This document shows positions 17,780 to 25,353 of a stretch of DNA of 64,000 nt, one piece after another. Position 1 is the stretch's first letter; each line of letters begins with the position of its first letter. A program made the translations under genes and the position numbers. The notes under the pieces were generated by a model. That model saw only the letters and a list, made by a program, of their open reading frames with translations. It made no database searches and was not told the DNA's origin. The DNA comes from Bacillus sp. P14.5 (GTDB lineage Bacteria; Bacillota; Bacilli; Bacillales; Bacillaceae_B), in assembly GCF_003316765.1 (NCBI RefSeq), contig NZ_NIJF01000073.1, positions 141,319 through 205,318 of the forward strand, in the 5' to 3' direction.

Positions 17780-18514
17780 ATGCTCATTTTGCATGATGTG
17801 ACAAAAAGTTTTTCGCGCTATCAAGCTATAAAATCGGTTTCACTGACCATACATAAAGGAGAAATCCACGGAATCATCGGAGCCAGCGGGGCGGGGAAGT
17901 CAACCTTGCTCAGGCTGATGAACTTGCTGGAAACCCCTGATGAAGGGGAAGTCGAAGTGAATGGGCAATTCCTGACGAAGATGAACAGCCGGAAGCTTCG
18001 GGAAGCCCGGAAATCGATCGGGATGATTTTTCAGCACTTTAATCTCGTGGCCAATAAAACGGTGTATGAGAATGTGGTGGTGTCACTTCAACTGGCGAAT
18101 TTTCCAAAGAGAGAACGCCGGGCCCGTGTGATGGAATGCCTTCGGTTTGTTGGATTGGCGAGCTTTGTGGAGAAGTATCCTGCACAGTTGAGCGGCGGTC
18201 AGAAGCAGCGTGTGGCGATTGCCCGGGCATTGGCGAATAAGCCTCAGGTGCTGCTGTGCGATGAGCCGACTTCTTCTCTCGATCCGAACACAACGTCCGA
18301 TATATTGGGTGTTTTAGAAAATATCAATCGAAGCCTCGGCGTGACGATTGTGATTGTCAGCCATGAGATGGATGTGATCAAGAGCATCTGCAATCGTGTA
18401 ACCGTGATGGCAGGCGGGGAAATCTACGATACGGTTGACTCTAATCCAAGAGGCATTGAAGCCAGGGATGACAGCCCGGATTACTTTATTGAGCAGCTGA
18501 AAAAGGATGTGTGA
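17780..18514 (+). CDS. metN: methionine ABC transporter ATP-binding protein, short form
   Basis: Cytoplasmic ATPase of a D/L-methionine importer. Walker A GASGAGKS at 34-41, signature LSGGQKQR at 137-144, Walker B VLLCDEP near 157-163. At 244 residues it lacks the C-terminal NIL/ACT-like domain through which full-length MetN (about 340 residues) senses methionine, so feedback inhibition may be absent. The ATG at 17780 is chosen because the longer frame would begin before the predicted transcription start. metP follows after 3 bases. Confidence 0.9.
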   Translation: MLILHDVTKSFSRYQAIKSVSLTIHKGEIHGIIGASGAGKSTLLRLMNLLETPDEGEVEVNGQFLTKMNSRKLREARKSIGMIFQHFNLVANKTVYENVVVSLQLANFPKRERRARVMECLRFVGLASFVEKYPAQLSGGQKQRVAIARALANKPQVLLCDEPTSSLDPNTTSDILGVLENINRSLGVTIVIVSHEMDVIKSICNRVTVMAGGEIYDTVDSNPRGIEARDDSPDYFIEQLKKDV

Positions 18515-18517
18515 TAG

Positions 18518-19180
18518 ATGCTTGATGTTTTAGTTCAATATGAAGCTGAAATTTGGCGGTCTATCGGACAGACCTTTATCATGGTCGGCTTTTCTATCCT
18601 TGCTGCCGTTCTGCTGGGACTTCCCGTCGGAACGCTGCTGTTTCTGACCAGAAAGGGCAATATGCTCGAGAACCAGCTGGTATTTTCGATTGTGAATTTA
18701 TTGGTCAATATCATTCGCTCCTTCCCGTTTTTATTATTAGTGGTTTTCTTGATCCCGTTTACAAGGCTCATCATCGGAACGGCCATTGGTACAGCGGCTG
18801 CGACCGTCCCGTTGGCGATCATTGCGGTTGCCCATTATTCACGGCTGGTCGAGCAGTCTTTGCTGGACGTGCCAAGAGGGGTAATGGAAGCCGCCATTTC
18901 CATGGGGGCGTCCGTGAAGGAAGTTGTGTTCAAATTCGTATACGTCGAAGCCAGGTCCGGACTTGTCCTCGGATTGACCACGTCTATCATCAGCTTCATT
19001 TCCTACTCCACCATCATGGGAGTCGTCGGCGGGGGCGGAATCGGTGACTTCGCGATCCGCTACGGCTACCAGCAGTTCAAAACCGACCTGATGATGTACA
19101 TGATCATCATCATGATCATCTTTGTCCAGCTCATCCAATTCGCCGGAACGACGGTGGCCCGGTTGATTGATAAGAGGTAG
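18518..19180 (+). CDS. metP: methionine ABC transporter permease
   Basis: A 220-residue MetI/MetP-type permease with five membrane spans. The coupling helix region is VPRGVMEAAISMGASVKEVVFKFV, and GGGGIGDFAIRYGYQQF is the characteristic C-terminal family block. Start ATG with AGGATGTG upstream, 3 bases after metN, so co-translated. A hairpin-repeat element separates it from metQ. Confidence 0.95.
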   Translation: MLDVLVQYEAEIWRSIGQTFIMVGFSILAAVLLGLPVGTLLFLTRKGNMLENQLVFSIVNLLVNIIRSFPFLLLVVFLIPFTRLIIGTAIGTAAATVPLAIIAVAHYSRLVEQSLLDVPRGVMEAAISMGASVKEVVFKFVYVEARSGLVLGLTTSIISFISYSTIMGVVGGGGIGDFAIRYGYQQFKTDLMMYMIIIMIIFVQLIQFAGTTVARLIDKR

Positions 19181-19214
19181 GAGGAGCATGGGGCAGGGGT
19201 TCAGGTTGGGTGCG

Positions 19215-19425
19215 TTAGCAAATAATAGAGGGAAAAATTCCCCTTATTTTTAAAATAGCACCAAAACTAGCTTAAATAGAGGGAGAATTTCCCCTTATTT
19301 GACTCAAAACACTGGAAATTAGGGGTTATTTCTTCACTTAAGGGGAAAAACTCCCCTTATTTACCCGTAAAATGAGCTCTAATCTACTAATAGCGGTAAA
19401 AATTCCCCTTATTTTAGACCGCTGG
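19215..19425. repeat. GGGGAA composite hairpin element, copy 1 (between metP and metQ)
   Basis: Several inverted repeats of the type AGGGGAAAAACTCCCCTT or AGAGGGAGAATTTCCCCTT lie about 51-62 bp apart, each ending in CCCCTTATTT. The spacers, such as GACTCAAAACACTGGAAAT, recur with the same order at 40.4, 56.0 and 63.3 kb. In the metNPQ transcript it would form several short stable hairpins before the strongly translated lipoprotein gene. Confidence 0.88.
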
Positions 19426-19531
19426 TTATTGCCATTTAGGGATCTTCACTGCACTCTAGCGCGCGACTGGCTCCAGCACCAAGTCCCGCAAAAATCAAAC
19501 ATTTTTAAGTAAACACCAGGAGGAAAAACTC

Positions 19532-20371
19532 ATGAAAAAATTACTTTTACTAGCAGCGGCATTGCTATTCGTCCTAGCCGGCTGCGGACAAAACAACGAA
19601 GGAAATAACGAAGAAAACGCCTCAGAACCAAAAGAGCAAGAAGGGGAAGAAGTAACCCTGAAAGTAGCTTCTCTGATCCCGCCAATGACTGAAATCGTTG
19701 AGCTTGTAAAACCTAAGCTTGCCGAAGATAACATCAACCTTGAAATGGTGGTCCTTGGAGATAATGTCCAGCCAAACACGGCGCTGGCAGCAGAAGAAGT
19801 CGATGCGAACTTCTTCCAGCATGTTCCGTACATGGAAGAATACAATCGCAGCAATGACGCAAACCTTGTGCCGGTTACACCGATCTATTTTGCCAACTAC
19901 GGTGTGTATTCCAAAGAATTCTCTTCCATGGAAGAACTGCCTGAAGGTTCTGTCATTGCGATAGCCAATGACGTTTCAAATATCGACCGTTCCCTGTCCC
20001 TTTTGGCGCAGCATGATGTAATTACATTGAAGGAAAAAGAAGATGTCTACTACACTCAAGCGGATATCATTGAAAATCCGAAGAACTATGAGTTCAAGGA
20101 AGTTGACTTGCTGATGCTGGCGAGAATGTACGATGACGCCGATGCTGTCGTCATGACACCGGCTTATGCGTCACCGCTTGGGTTGACTCCAAAAAGTGAC
20201 GGTCTTCTGACAGAAGGCGTTGAAAATGACTTTGCGATCACATTGGTGGCACGTGAAGATAATGTCGATTCCGAGCCGATCCAAAAGCTCGCTGAAGCGA
20301 TGACAAGTGAAGAAGTACGAACGTTTTTAGAAGAAAATTACGATGAAACGGCGATTCCGGCGTTTGAATAA
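19532..20371 (+). CDS. metQ: methionine ABC transporter substrate-binding lipoprotein
   Basis: A 279-residue NLPA-family lipoprotein. Signal peptide MKKLLLLAAALLFVLAGC has its lipobox at LAGC. It is followed by an acidic Asn/Glu-rich linker and the MetQ blocks DANFFQHVPYMEEYN and PNDVSNIDRSL-type ligand loop (IANDVSNIDRSLSLL). It delivers methionine to MetNP. AGGAGG precedes the ATG by 10 bases. Terminated by the hairpin at 20373-20408. The last 22 bases of the gene recur at 20998-21019. Confidence 0.95.
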   Translation: MKKLLLLAAALLFVLAGCGQNNEGNNEENASEPKEQEGEEVTLKVASLIPPMTEIVELVKPKLAEDNINLEMVVLGDNVQPNTALAAEEVDANFFQHVPYMEEYNRSNDANLVPVTPIYFANYGVYSKEFSSMEELPEGSVIAIANDVSNIDRSLSLLAQHDVITLKEKEDVYYTQADIIENPKNYEFKEVDLLMLARMYDDADAVVMTPAYASPLGLTPKSDGLLTEGVENDFAITLVAREDNVDSEPIQKLAEAMTSEEVRTFLEENYDETAIPAFE

Positions 20372-20372
20372 C

Positions 20373-20408
20373 AAAAAAGGACCAATTCCTCTGGGGTTGG
20401 TCTTTTTT
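20373..20408 (+). terminator. intrinsic terminator of metQ
   Basis: AAAAAAGGACCAA pairs with TTGGTCTTTTTT around an 11-base loop; the T-tract is part of the descending arm. Confidence 0.93.
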
Positions 20409-20561
20409 AGTGCCTAATGAACTGGGGCAGCATGTTCCTTTTTTAGAATATTGATTACTCCTATTATTTTACATATACTTATAGCATGTTACGATGACAA
20501 CGCTGATTCCGGTAAAATAGTCACGGCCTATCCTAAATACCAAGCATAAGGGGAGATCTGT

Positions 20562-20990
20562 ATGAAAAGCACATATCCGGTTAAAGTGACCCAAGCAGGG
20601 ATTCCCTATTTGGAGATGGCCGAGGAGTTAGCCATTCTGGAGGACTTGATGATTATCGATCTTAATCTTACTAATATCCAGGAGTATACAGATAAAATTG
20701 ATGAAGTATTACATTCAGGATCTCCCCAGGAGATATCAGGCAGCACCACGCTGTTAAAAATCGATAAGAATAGGACAATTGTTTATAACTTTGCCATTGA
20801 TCAAGAGTGTACGTTAGAGACAAAAGAACTCAAAGAAATCTTAAAGAACTATCTGAAACAAAGCATCCTTATGACGATAGAACAGGATTTAAGAAAAAAG
20901 CAGGCGATCTATGAAAAAGTAAAGAATCTGGACGATATTACTGATTTTCTGAAGATTAGAAGTGAATTACAGCAGGATAAAATTGTATAA
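20562..20990 (+). CDS. hypothetical protein, 142 residues
   Basis: A cytoplasmic, charged protein without a recognised domain. The N-terminal half looks beta-rich with the two-strand segment STTLLKIDKNRTIVYNFAI. The C-terminal half (ETKELKEILKNYLKQSILMTIEQDLRKKQAIYEKVKNL) is a likely coiled coil. AAGGGGAG lies 8 bases before the ATG. It lies wholly inside the segment bounded by the 22-bp direct repeats, so it may have arrived as an insertion. Confidence 0.75.
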   Translation: MKSTYPVKVTQAGIPYLEMAEELAILEDLMIIDLNLTNIQEYTDKIDEVLHSGSPQEISGSTTLLKIDKNRTIVYNFAIDQECTLETKELKEILKNYLKQSILMTIEQDLRKKQAIYEKVKNLDDITDFLKIRSELQQDKIV

Positions 20991-21049
20991 GAAGCAGGCG
21001 ATTCCGGCGTTTGAATAAGTGTTGAAAAGGTTCCCTTCTCCTAAATAAG

Positions 21050-21172
21050 TAAGAGGTTCGGTTAAGGGAGTGAAAACCTTAACCGAACCCTACTTAGAAG
21101 CAGAAAAAGTAACATCAATAACACCATATTTAACAGTGAAAATCCCAGAGCAAATGTCTCTGGGGTTTTATT
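21050..21172 (+). terminator. two hairpins ending the 20.5-kb unit
   Basis: GGTTCGGTTAAGG pairs perfectly with CCTTAACCGAACC around GAGTGAAAA (about 21056-21090), without a T-tract. A second stem CCCAGAG / CTCTGGG at 21143-21163 is followed by GGTTTTATTTTT and is a normal intrinsic terminator. Confidence 0.75.
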
Positions 21173-21228
21173 TTTATACTATTTTCTTGTTCCGTTAAGC
21201 ACCCTTTAGTTGGAGACAGGGGATAGTG

Positions 21229-21618
21229 TTATTTAGAAAGGTGTTTGTATTCGACGACCTCTATTTTGAAATCGTGGTTACATTTCTGCTTATTAATTTT
21301 TCCGCTGTCACAGGAGGGAGACACTCTCACTGTAACTAAATCTTCTTTCGCATTACCGTTGTCGGAAGGAATATTAATCCTCACAGCAACATCATATGAA
21401 TGATTATCATTGTAGGTTATTCCGACAATTTTTTGCGCTTTCCAGTAAAGAAGAGGTCCACCTTGGTATTCTTTTATTACTCTCTTATCAATAGTAGGCA
21501 TAATGAGGTCCCTAACAATGTCTTCTGTTGTGACATACATATCTTCTGATTTTGGAGCTGACTCTGCTAAAATACTTTGCTGCGGGATTAAAACAGTTAT
21601 TAGTCCAAATAAAATCAA
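21229..21618 (-). CDS. DUF3888 family secreted protein
   Basis: About 129 residues. A hydrophobic N-terminus (LILFGLITVLIPQQSILAESA) is a Sec signal peptide, then the DUF3888 pattern TEDIVRDLIMPTIDKRVIKEYQG and YDVAVRINI. The first TTG start is given; a slightly earlier ATT (MIKQCLILFG) would sit better after the GAGGTGA site, and non-ATG initiation or a miscalled base is possible. It is translationally coupled to the small gene before it, whose stop overlaps that site. Function unknown. Confidence 0.8.
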   Translation of the reverse strand: MILFGLITVLIPQQSILAESAPKSEDMYVTTEDIVRDLIMPTIDKRVIKEYQGGPLLYWKAQKIVGITYNDNHSYDVAVRINIPSDNGNAKEDLVTVRVSPSCDSGKINKQKCNHDFKIEVVEYKHLSK

Positions 21619-21634
21619 GCATTGTTTAATTATA

Positions 21635-21825
21635 TTAATTCACCTCGTTTTGAATTTTACAGTTACTATCCCCAAAACGAGCTTCTTTATCAAACTGAAC
21701 TATCTTTTCCTTGTACAGAGGTACTTTACTTTTTTGTAATATAGTAACAATAGTAAAACCAATAAAATAATTATTAAAAAAGGTAAAAAGCCTAATAAAA
21801 CTACGGGTAACAAGTTATCATTCAT
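21635..21825 (-). CDS. small single-span membrane protein (frameshifted)
   Basis: The ATG at 21825 begins MNDNLLPVVLLGFLPFLIII, one long membrane helix, then YYKK. The frame then breaks; adding one base to the T6 tract (21730-21735 on the plus strand) continues it as SKVPLYKEKIVQFDKEARFG and ends at 21635, giving about 63 residues with a charged tail. The stop overlaps the GAGGTGA ribosome site of the DUF3888 gene, strong support for the corrected frame. No family recognised. Confidence 0.65.
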
Positions 21826-21863
21826 ATTCGTATCCACGTTCAAAAAAATCACTGCCTTTTAAT

Positions 21864-22165
21864 CTACTGAATAACCATCTTTGCCCACATATAATCTGAC
21901 CTACACCATTCATATTCTTTGTGCATCTTATAATGTATATGTTCATCGGGTGGTATTTCAGGTGTTTGAGAACCCATTTTTCCTCTGCCGCCGAAGGACA
22001 TTACTTTATGAAGTGGTAGTGTGCTCCAATCAACATTATAAATCCTGTTAATTTCAATAAAATCAACTTCAATTTTTGAGTTGAAATAAGAGATGAAGGC
22101 AATAACTAAAGCTATGAGAATTGCATCGCAAATTTCCTGGCGATTTTTTTGTTATTCCCTCTCAA
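21864..22165 (-). CDS. small membrane-anchored hypothetical protein (probably frameshifted)
   Basis: An open frame ending at a TAG (21864-21866) reads CDAILIALVIAFISYFNSKI, one membrane helix, then EVDFIEINRIYNVDWSTLPLHKVMSFGG and a His/Tyr-rich tail. As written it has no start codon. One added base in the T7 tract 22144-22150 joins it to a TTG at 22165 (MRGNNKKNRQE) with AAGAAGGGG upstream, for about 100 residues. Same strand and order as its neighbours, so one transcript is likely. Confidence 0.5.
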
Positions 22166-22193
22166 CCGAAAAGGCCCCTTCTTTTATCTTGGC

Positions 22194-22470
22194 TCAAACT
22201 GCCTTTCTTCGCTGCTTTCTTTCCTCACTCAGCTTCTGCCATACGCGCTTGATCCTGAGTCCATCGGTCGGCGTGCCGGCAAGGCCTCTTCTCCTGGGCC
22301 GCGTTTTCGGGAACATGCGGTCCAAGATACACATGGGCCCGGGTCTGTTTTGTGAACAAAACAGCTCCGAGGGCGTGTCCGATTTCATGAAGCAGGACGG
22401 CCAGAGGGACAAGGATCAGATAGACGATTAATATATTTACAAACAGCAAGCCATTTTGCTCCTTTCTCAA
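22194..22470 (-). pseudogene. decayed M50-like zinc metalloprotease fragment
   Basis: Starts by TTG with a helix (LLFVNILIVYLILVPLAVLL) and HEIGHALGAVLF, the HExxH zinc motif of site-2-type membrane proteases, then RAHVYLGP. The frame then becomes non-protein-like. The adjacent frame ends with AGTPTDGLRIKRVWQKLSEE, resembling the family C-terminus (P-x-D-G-x-x-I). The whole is about half of normal length, so an internal deletion plus a frameshift is inferred. Unlike the homopolymer breaks elsewhere, one added base does not repair it. Confidence 0.6.
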
Positions 22471-22548
22471 GCCAGAAATATAAATATTAGACTATTCCAA
22501 CTAATTTGGTATAATTTTACCATAAAATGAACGGAATTTTTAAGGGAG

Positions 22549-23112
22549 TTGGAAGTCCTGAAGAGAAAATATGGAAATCGCCAAGGGTGGAAACGGATTT
22601 TGGAAAGGCAGTATGCCCAGTCCTTTTTGAAAACTGAGTCATTCAGAGGGGCAATCACCTTATTGCATACAATAAAGGTTGCTCACCCTTTGATGGTGGG
22701 GTACGGCGGCCAAAATCATTGCATTGTCGATGACGGGTATATGTGGCTGCATCAGTTCCCTGAGGGAAAGAACCATGTGGTGACGACGATGTTCAATGAA
22801 AAGGGTGAAGTCGTTCAGTGGTACATCGATATATGTGCAAAAAATCATTTTGAGGATGAGGTTCCCTGGATGGAGGATTTGTATCTGGACCTGATTGTGC
22901 TTCCGTCAGGCAGAGTGATTGAAAAAGATATGGATGAACTGGAAGAGGCGTTTTCACTGGGAAAGATTGATCAAAAGCTTTATGATTTAGCTTGGAAGGA
23001 ACAAAAAGAGATTTTGCATTTAATTAAGATCGGGGAGTTCAAATTGTTTGAGTTAACCCCGGAGCATAAAGATATTCTTGTAAAAAAGCTAAATGAAGAA
23101 AGCTCGAGGTGA
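22549..23112 (+). CDS. DUF402 family protein
   Basis: About 187 residues. Core blocks CIVDDGYMWLHQFPEG, VQWYIDICAKN and MEDLYLDLIVLPSGRV belong to DUF402, a fold with bound divalent metal; some members are nucleoside di/triphosphate phosphatases. The start is uncertain: the TTG at 22549 abuts AAGGGAG without spacing, whereas a start at VLKRKYG (nine bases on) would match family N-termini. It is followed after 5 bases by the acyl-CoA dehydrogenase-like gene. Confidence 0.83.
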   Translation: MEVLKRKYGNRQGWKRILERQYAQSFLKTESFRGAITLLHTIKVAHPLMVGYGGQNHCIVDDGYMWLHQFPEGKNHVVTTMFNEKGEVVQWYIDICAKNHFEDEVPWMEDLYLDLIVLPSGRVIEKDMDELEEAFSLGKIDQKLYDLAWKEQKEILHLIKIGEFKLFELTPEHKDILVKKLNEESSR

Positions 23113-23117
23113 TTTAG

Positions 23118-24167
23118 TTGAAGGAATTCACAGAACAAGAGATGGAGAGAATCCGCTCAAATGAGAAGGTGATGGAGTTGGAGGAAGTTTTTCCGGAAGA
23201 ACTACTTGATATCATTTATGATAAGCGGTTGTTCAAGATATTTGTGCCTGAGAGGTTTGGCGGCCGGATGACCTCTCTTCCAGAAAGCGTTCGTATTTTT
23301 GAAGAGGCTTCTTCTATTAACGGCAGCTTTGGCTGGCTGGTGACGATAGGTTCCGGAGGCGGATTTTTTTCTGGGAATATGAAGGAGCAGGTCCTGGATG
23401 ATATTTTTTTACCAAAGAAGGCAGTCATTGCAGGCAGCGGTGCTCCAACGGGAAAAGCGGTGAAGTGTGAAGGCGGATATCGTGTGACGGGTCAATGGAA
23501 GTACTGTTCAGGTGCTGAGTTTGCGACCACTTTTACCGCTAATGCTGCGATTGAAAATGGCGCTGCTGATGAACCGGAGATAACATCTTTTGCTTTTACA
23601 GAGAAACAGATAGAGATTTTAAAAGATTGGAATACCTTTGGGTTAAAGGCAACCGGAAGCCACTCAATCAAGGTGGAAAATGTGTTTGTTCCTGAAGAGC
23701 GGACGTTTTCCATCTTTGAAACGAATGGGGCTGTGGATGAGCCTGTTTTCAGCTACCCATTCATGCCTTTCGCCCAGGCTTCTTTTACAGCAGTTATGCT
23801 GGGCCTGGGATTGCGGGTCATGGAGGAAGCACAACATTACTATGCTTGTTTATCGGAAGGGTCTGCTAAAAAGCCGGTTCTGCGGAATGTGCTGGATGAA
23901 CAGGTTGAAAGATTGGAAGTTTTAAGAAGAACTTTTTTTAGTACAATTGATGGTAACTGGGGTCTGCACATAGAAGGGGAATCGGGTCAGGGCCAGTATG
24001 ATGAAGTGAGTGAGATTTGCGTGCATACTGCTCAGGGTGTAAGGGAGGCTGCTTTTGCATTGTATCCTTACCTGGGAATGTATGCTTCAGATCGGGACAA
24101 GCCTTTCAACCGGGTGTTCAGGGATTTGCTGACGGCCTCGCAGCATGAGTTGATAGGGCGATATTAA
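23118..24167 (+). CDS. acyl-CoA dehydrogenase-like flavoprotein
   Basis: A 349-residue protein of the acyl-CoA dehydrogenase fold. FKIFVPERFGG, then SFGWLVTIGSGGGF and VTGQWKYCSGAEFATTF match the middle domain of the HsaA/DszC-like (flavin-dependent monooxygenase) branch better than true beta-oxidation enzymes. The TTG start has AGGTGA 6 bases upstream. Substrate unknown. It ends 20 bases before a GGGAC-type hairpin. Confidence 0.78.
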   Translation: MKEFTEQEMERIRSNEKVMELEEVFPEELLDIIYDKRLFKIFVPERFGGRMTSLPESVRIFEEASSINGSFGWLVTIGSGGGFFSGNMKEQVLDDIFLPKKAVIAGSGAPTGKAVKCEGGYRVTGQWKYCSGAEFATTFTANAAIENGAADEPEITSFAFTEKQIEILKDWNTFGLKATGSHSIKVENVFVPEERTFSIFETNGAVDEPVFSYPFMPFAQASFTAVMLGLGLRVMEEAQHYYACLSEGSAKKPVLRNVLDEQVERLEVLRRTFFSTIDGNWGLHIEGESGQGQYDEVSEICVHTAQGVREAAFALYPYLGMYASDRDKPFNRVFRDLLTASQHELIGRY

Positions 24168-24187
24168 TAAGACCTTGCTTCAACACT

Positions 24188-24225
24188 TAAAGCGCGAAGA
24201 GGGACTGTCCCTTTTCGCGCTTTAA
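24188..24225. repeat. GGGAC hairpin element, copy 1
   Basis: AAAGCGCGAAG / TTTCGCGCTTT arms enclose AGGGACTGTCCCT. It lies 20 bases after the stop of the acyl-CoA dehydrogenase-like gene and 17 bases from the end of the convergent gene, so it could end both transcripts. Confidence 0.85.
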
Positions 24226-24241
24226 TTCGTTGAAGTATTTT

Positions 24242-24559
24242 TTATACTCTTTGTATATTGGTAATCTGAGTAATCGGCACCCCTTGCATAGGCAGCATTT
24301 CCTGCAGTTCCTCACCAACCACGGGGATGTAATCAGTGCCTTCCCGGAACCCGTAACGTTCTTTTATATAAATATCGAAATTGCATTTGACCTGCAGGGC
24401 GATGTCACCTTCGCGGTCGAAAGGCGGGGAGACAGTCTGAACGTCAAATTTGTTGCCGTTTTTGCTGAAACCATTTATGGTCTTGATTGCTTTAGGTTTG
24501 TAATTTTTAACGGCTTTGGGAGTGAAGGAAAAAGTCACCCAGCCAGTTGCACTAATCAT
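24242..24559 (-). CDS. hypothetical protein, 105 residues
   Basis: MISATGWVTFSFTPKAVKNYK... is chosen as start because AGGTGTT lies 8 bases before this ATG. The protein is small, soluble and contains GFREGTDYIPVVGEELQEML and QGVPITQITNIQRV. No domain recognised and no signal peptide. It converges on the gene at 23118. Confidence 0.6.
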   Translation of the reverse strand: MISATGWVTFSFTPKAVKNYKPKAIKTINGFSKNGNKFDVQTVSPPFDREGDIALQVKCNFDIYIKERYGFREGTDYIPVVGEELQEMLPMQGVPITQITNIQRV

Positions 24560-24689
24560 GTAGAACACCTCGAAAAGTCTTATTTGTTAGGAAAGGTATT
24601 CTTGAAGTATAGCAGAAGATGGTGATGCGGGCATTTACTTGTATTGGAAGTGACCTGTACCTGCTTGCTTAGGGTGTTGGTAGGCTAAG

Positions 24690-25290
24690 AGGTCTCAAGG
24701 AGGCTTCTAGAGACCCGAGGATGATGGAAAATGCGGAGAAGAGGCGTCAAGGAAGCTTGTAGAGACCCGAGGATGATGGAAAATGCGAAGAAGAGGTTTC
24801 AAGGGAGGTTCTAGAGACCTGAGGATAATGGAAGATGCGGAGAAGAGGCGTCAAGGAAGCTTTTAAGGACCCAAGGATGATGAAAAATGCGGAGAAGAGG
24901 TCTCTAGGAAGCTTCTAGGGACCCAAGGATGGTGGAAAATGCGAAGAAGAGGTCTCAAGGAAGCTTCTAGAGACCCGAGGATGATGGAAATGCGAAGAAG
25001 AGGTGTCAAGGGAGCTTCTAGAGACCCGAGGAAGATGGAAAATGCGGAGAAGAGGTCTCTAGGGAGCTTCTAGGCACCCGAGGATGATGGAAAATGCGGA
25101 GAAGAGGTGTTAAGGGAGCTTTTAGAGACCCAAAGATATTGGAAAAGACAGTTATGAGGCCTCAAGGAAGCGTCTAGAGACCCAAGGACGATGGAAAATG
25201 CGGAGAAGAGGTCTCAAGGAAGCTTTTAGGGACCCAAAGGAATTGAAAATGACAGTGAAGAGGTCTCAAGGAAGCTTCTAGAGACCCCAA
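24690..25290. repeat. tandem hairpin array D, 52-bp period, about 12 units
   Basis: GGTCTC-type unit starts at 24691, 24743, 24795, 24846, 24898, 24950, 25002, 25053, 25105, 25157, 25209 and 25261. The stem GGTCTC / GAGACC encloses a 13-nt loop, typically AAGGAAGCTTCTA, and the spacer GAGGATGATGGAAAATGCGG is conserved. Loop sequence differs from arrays A-C, but loop length and period are the same. Some units have broken stems (GGCGTC, GGTGTC). It fills the space between two minus-strand genes. Confidence 0.9.
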
Positions 25291-25300
25291 GTCCACAAAA

Positions 25301-25346
25301 CAAAAATAGGTTCAATAGAAGGAGTGATGCTTTCTATTGAACCTAT
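25301..25346 (-). terminator. intrinsic terminator of the HAD gene
   Basis: ATAGGTTCAATAGAA pairs with TTCTATTGAACCTAT across an 11-base loop; on the minus strand it is followed by TTTTTG. It begins 8 bases past the stop codon. Confidence 0.93.
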
Positions 25347-25353
25347 AGTTTTA

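Larger units (their letters stand above)
20350..21019. repeat. 22-bp direct repeat pair flanking a 626-bp insert
   Basis: GGCGATTCCGGCGTTTGAAT plus AA, the end of metQ with its stop codon, is found at 20350-20371 and again, without the rest of metQ, at 20998-21019. Between the copies lie the metQ terminator and the 142-residue gene at 20562. The arrangement resembles insertion with duplication of a gene 3' end, or a recombination scar. Confidence 0.85.

Noticed and set aside
17640..17780. SAM riboswitch ahead of metN
   Set aside because: The leader after the predicted transcription start is only about 42 bases and shows none of the S-box conserved segments.
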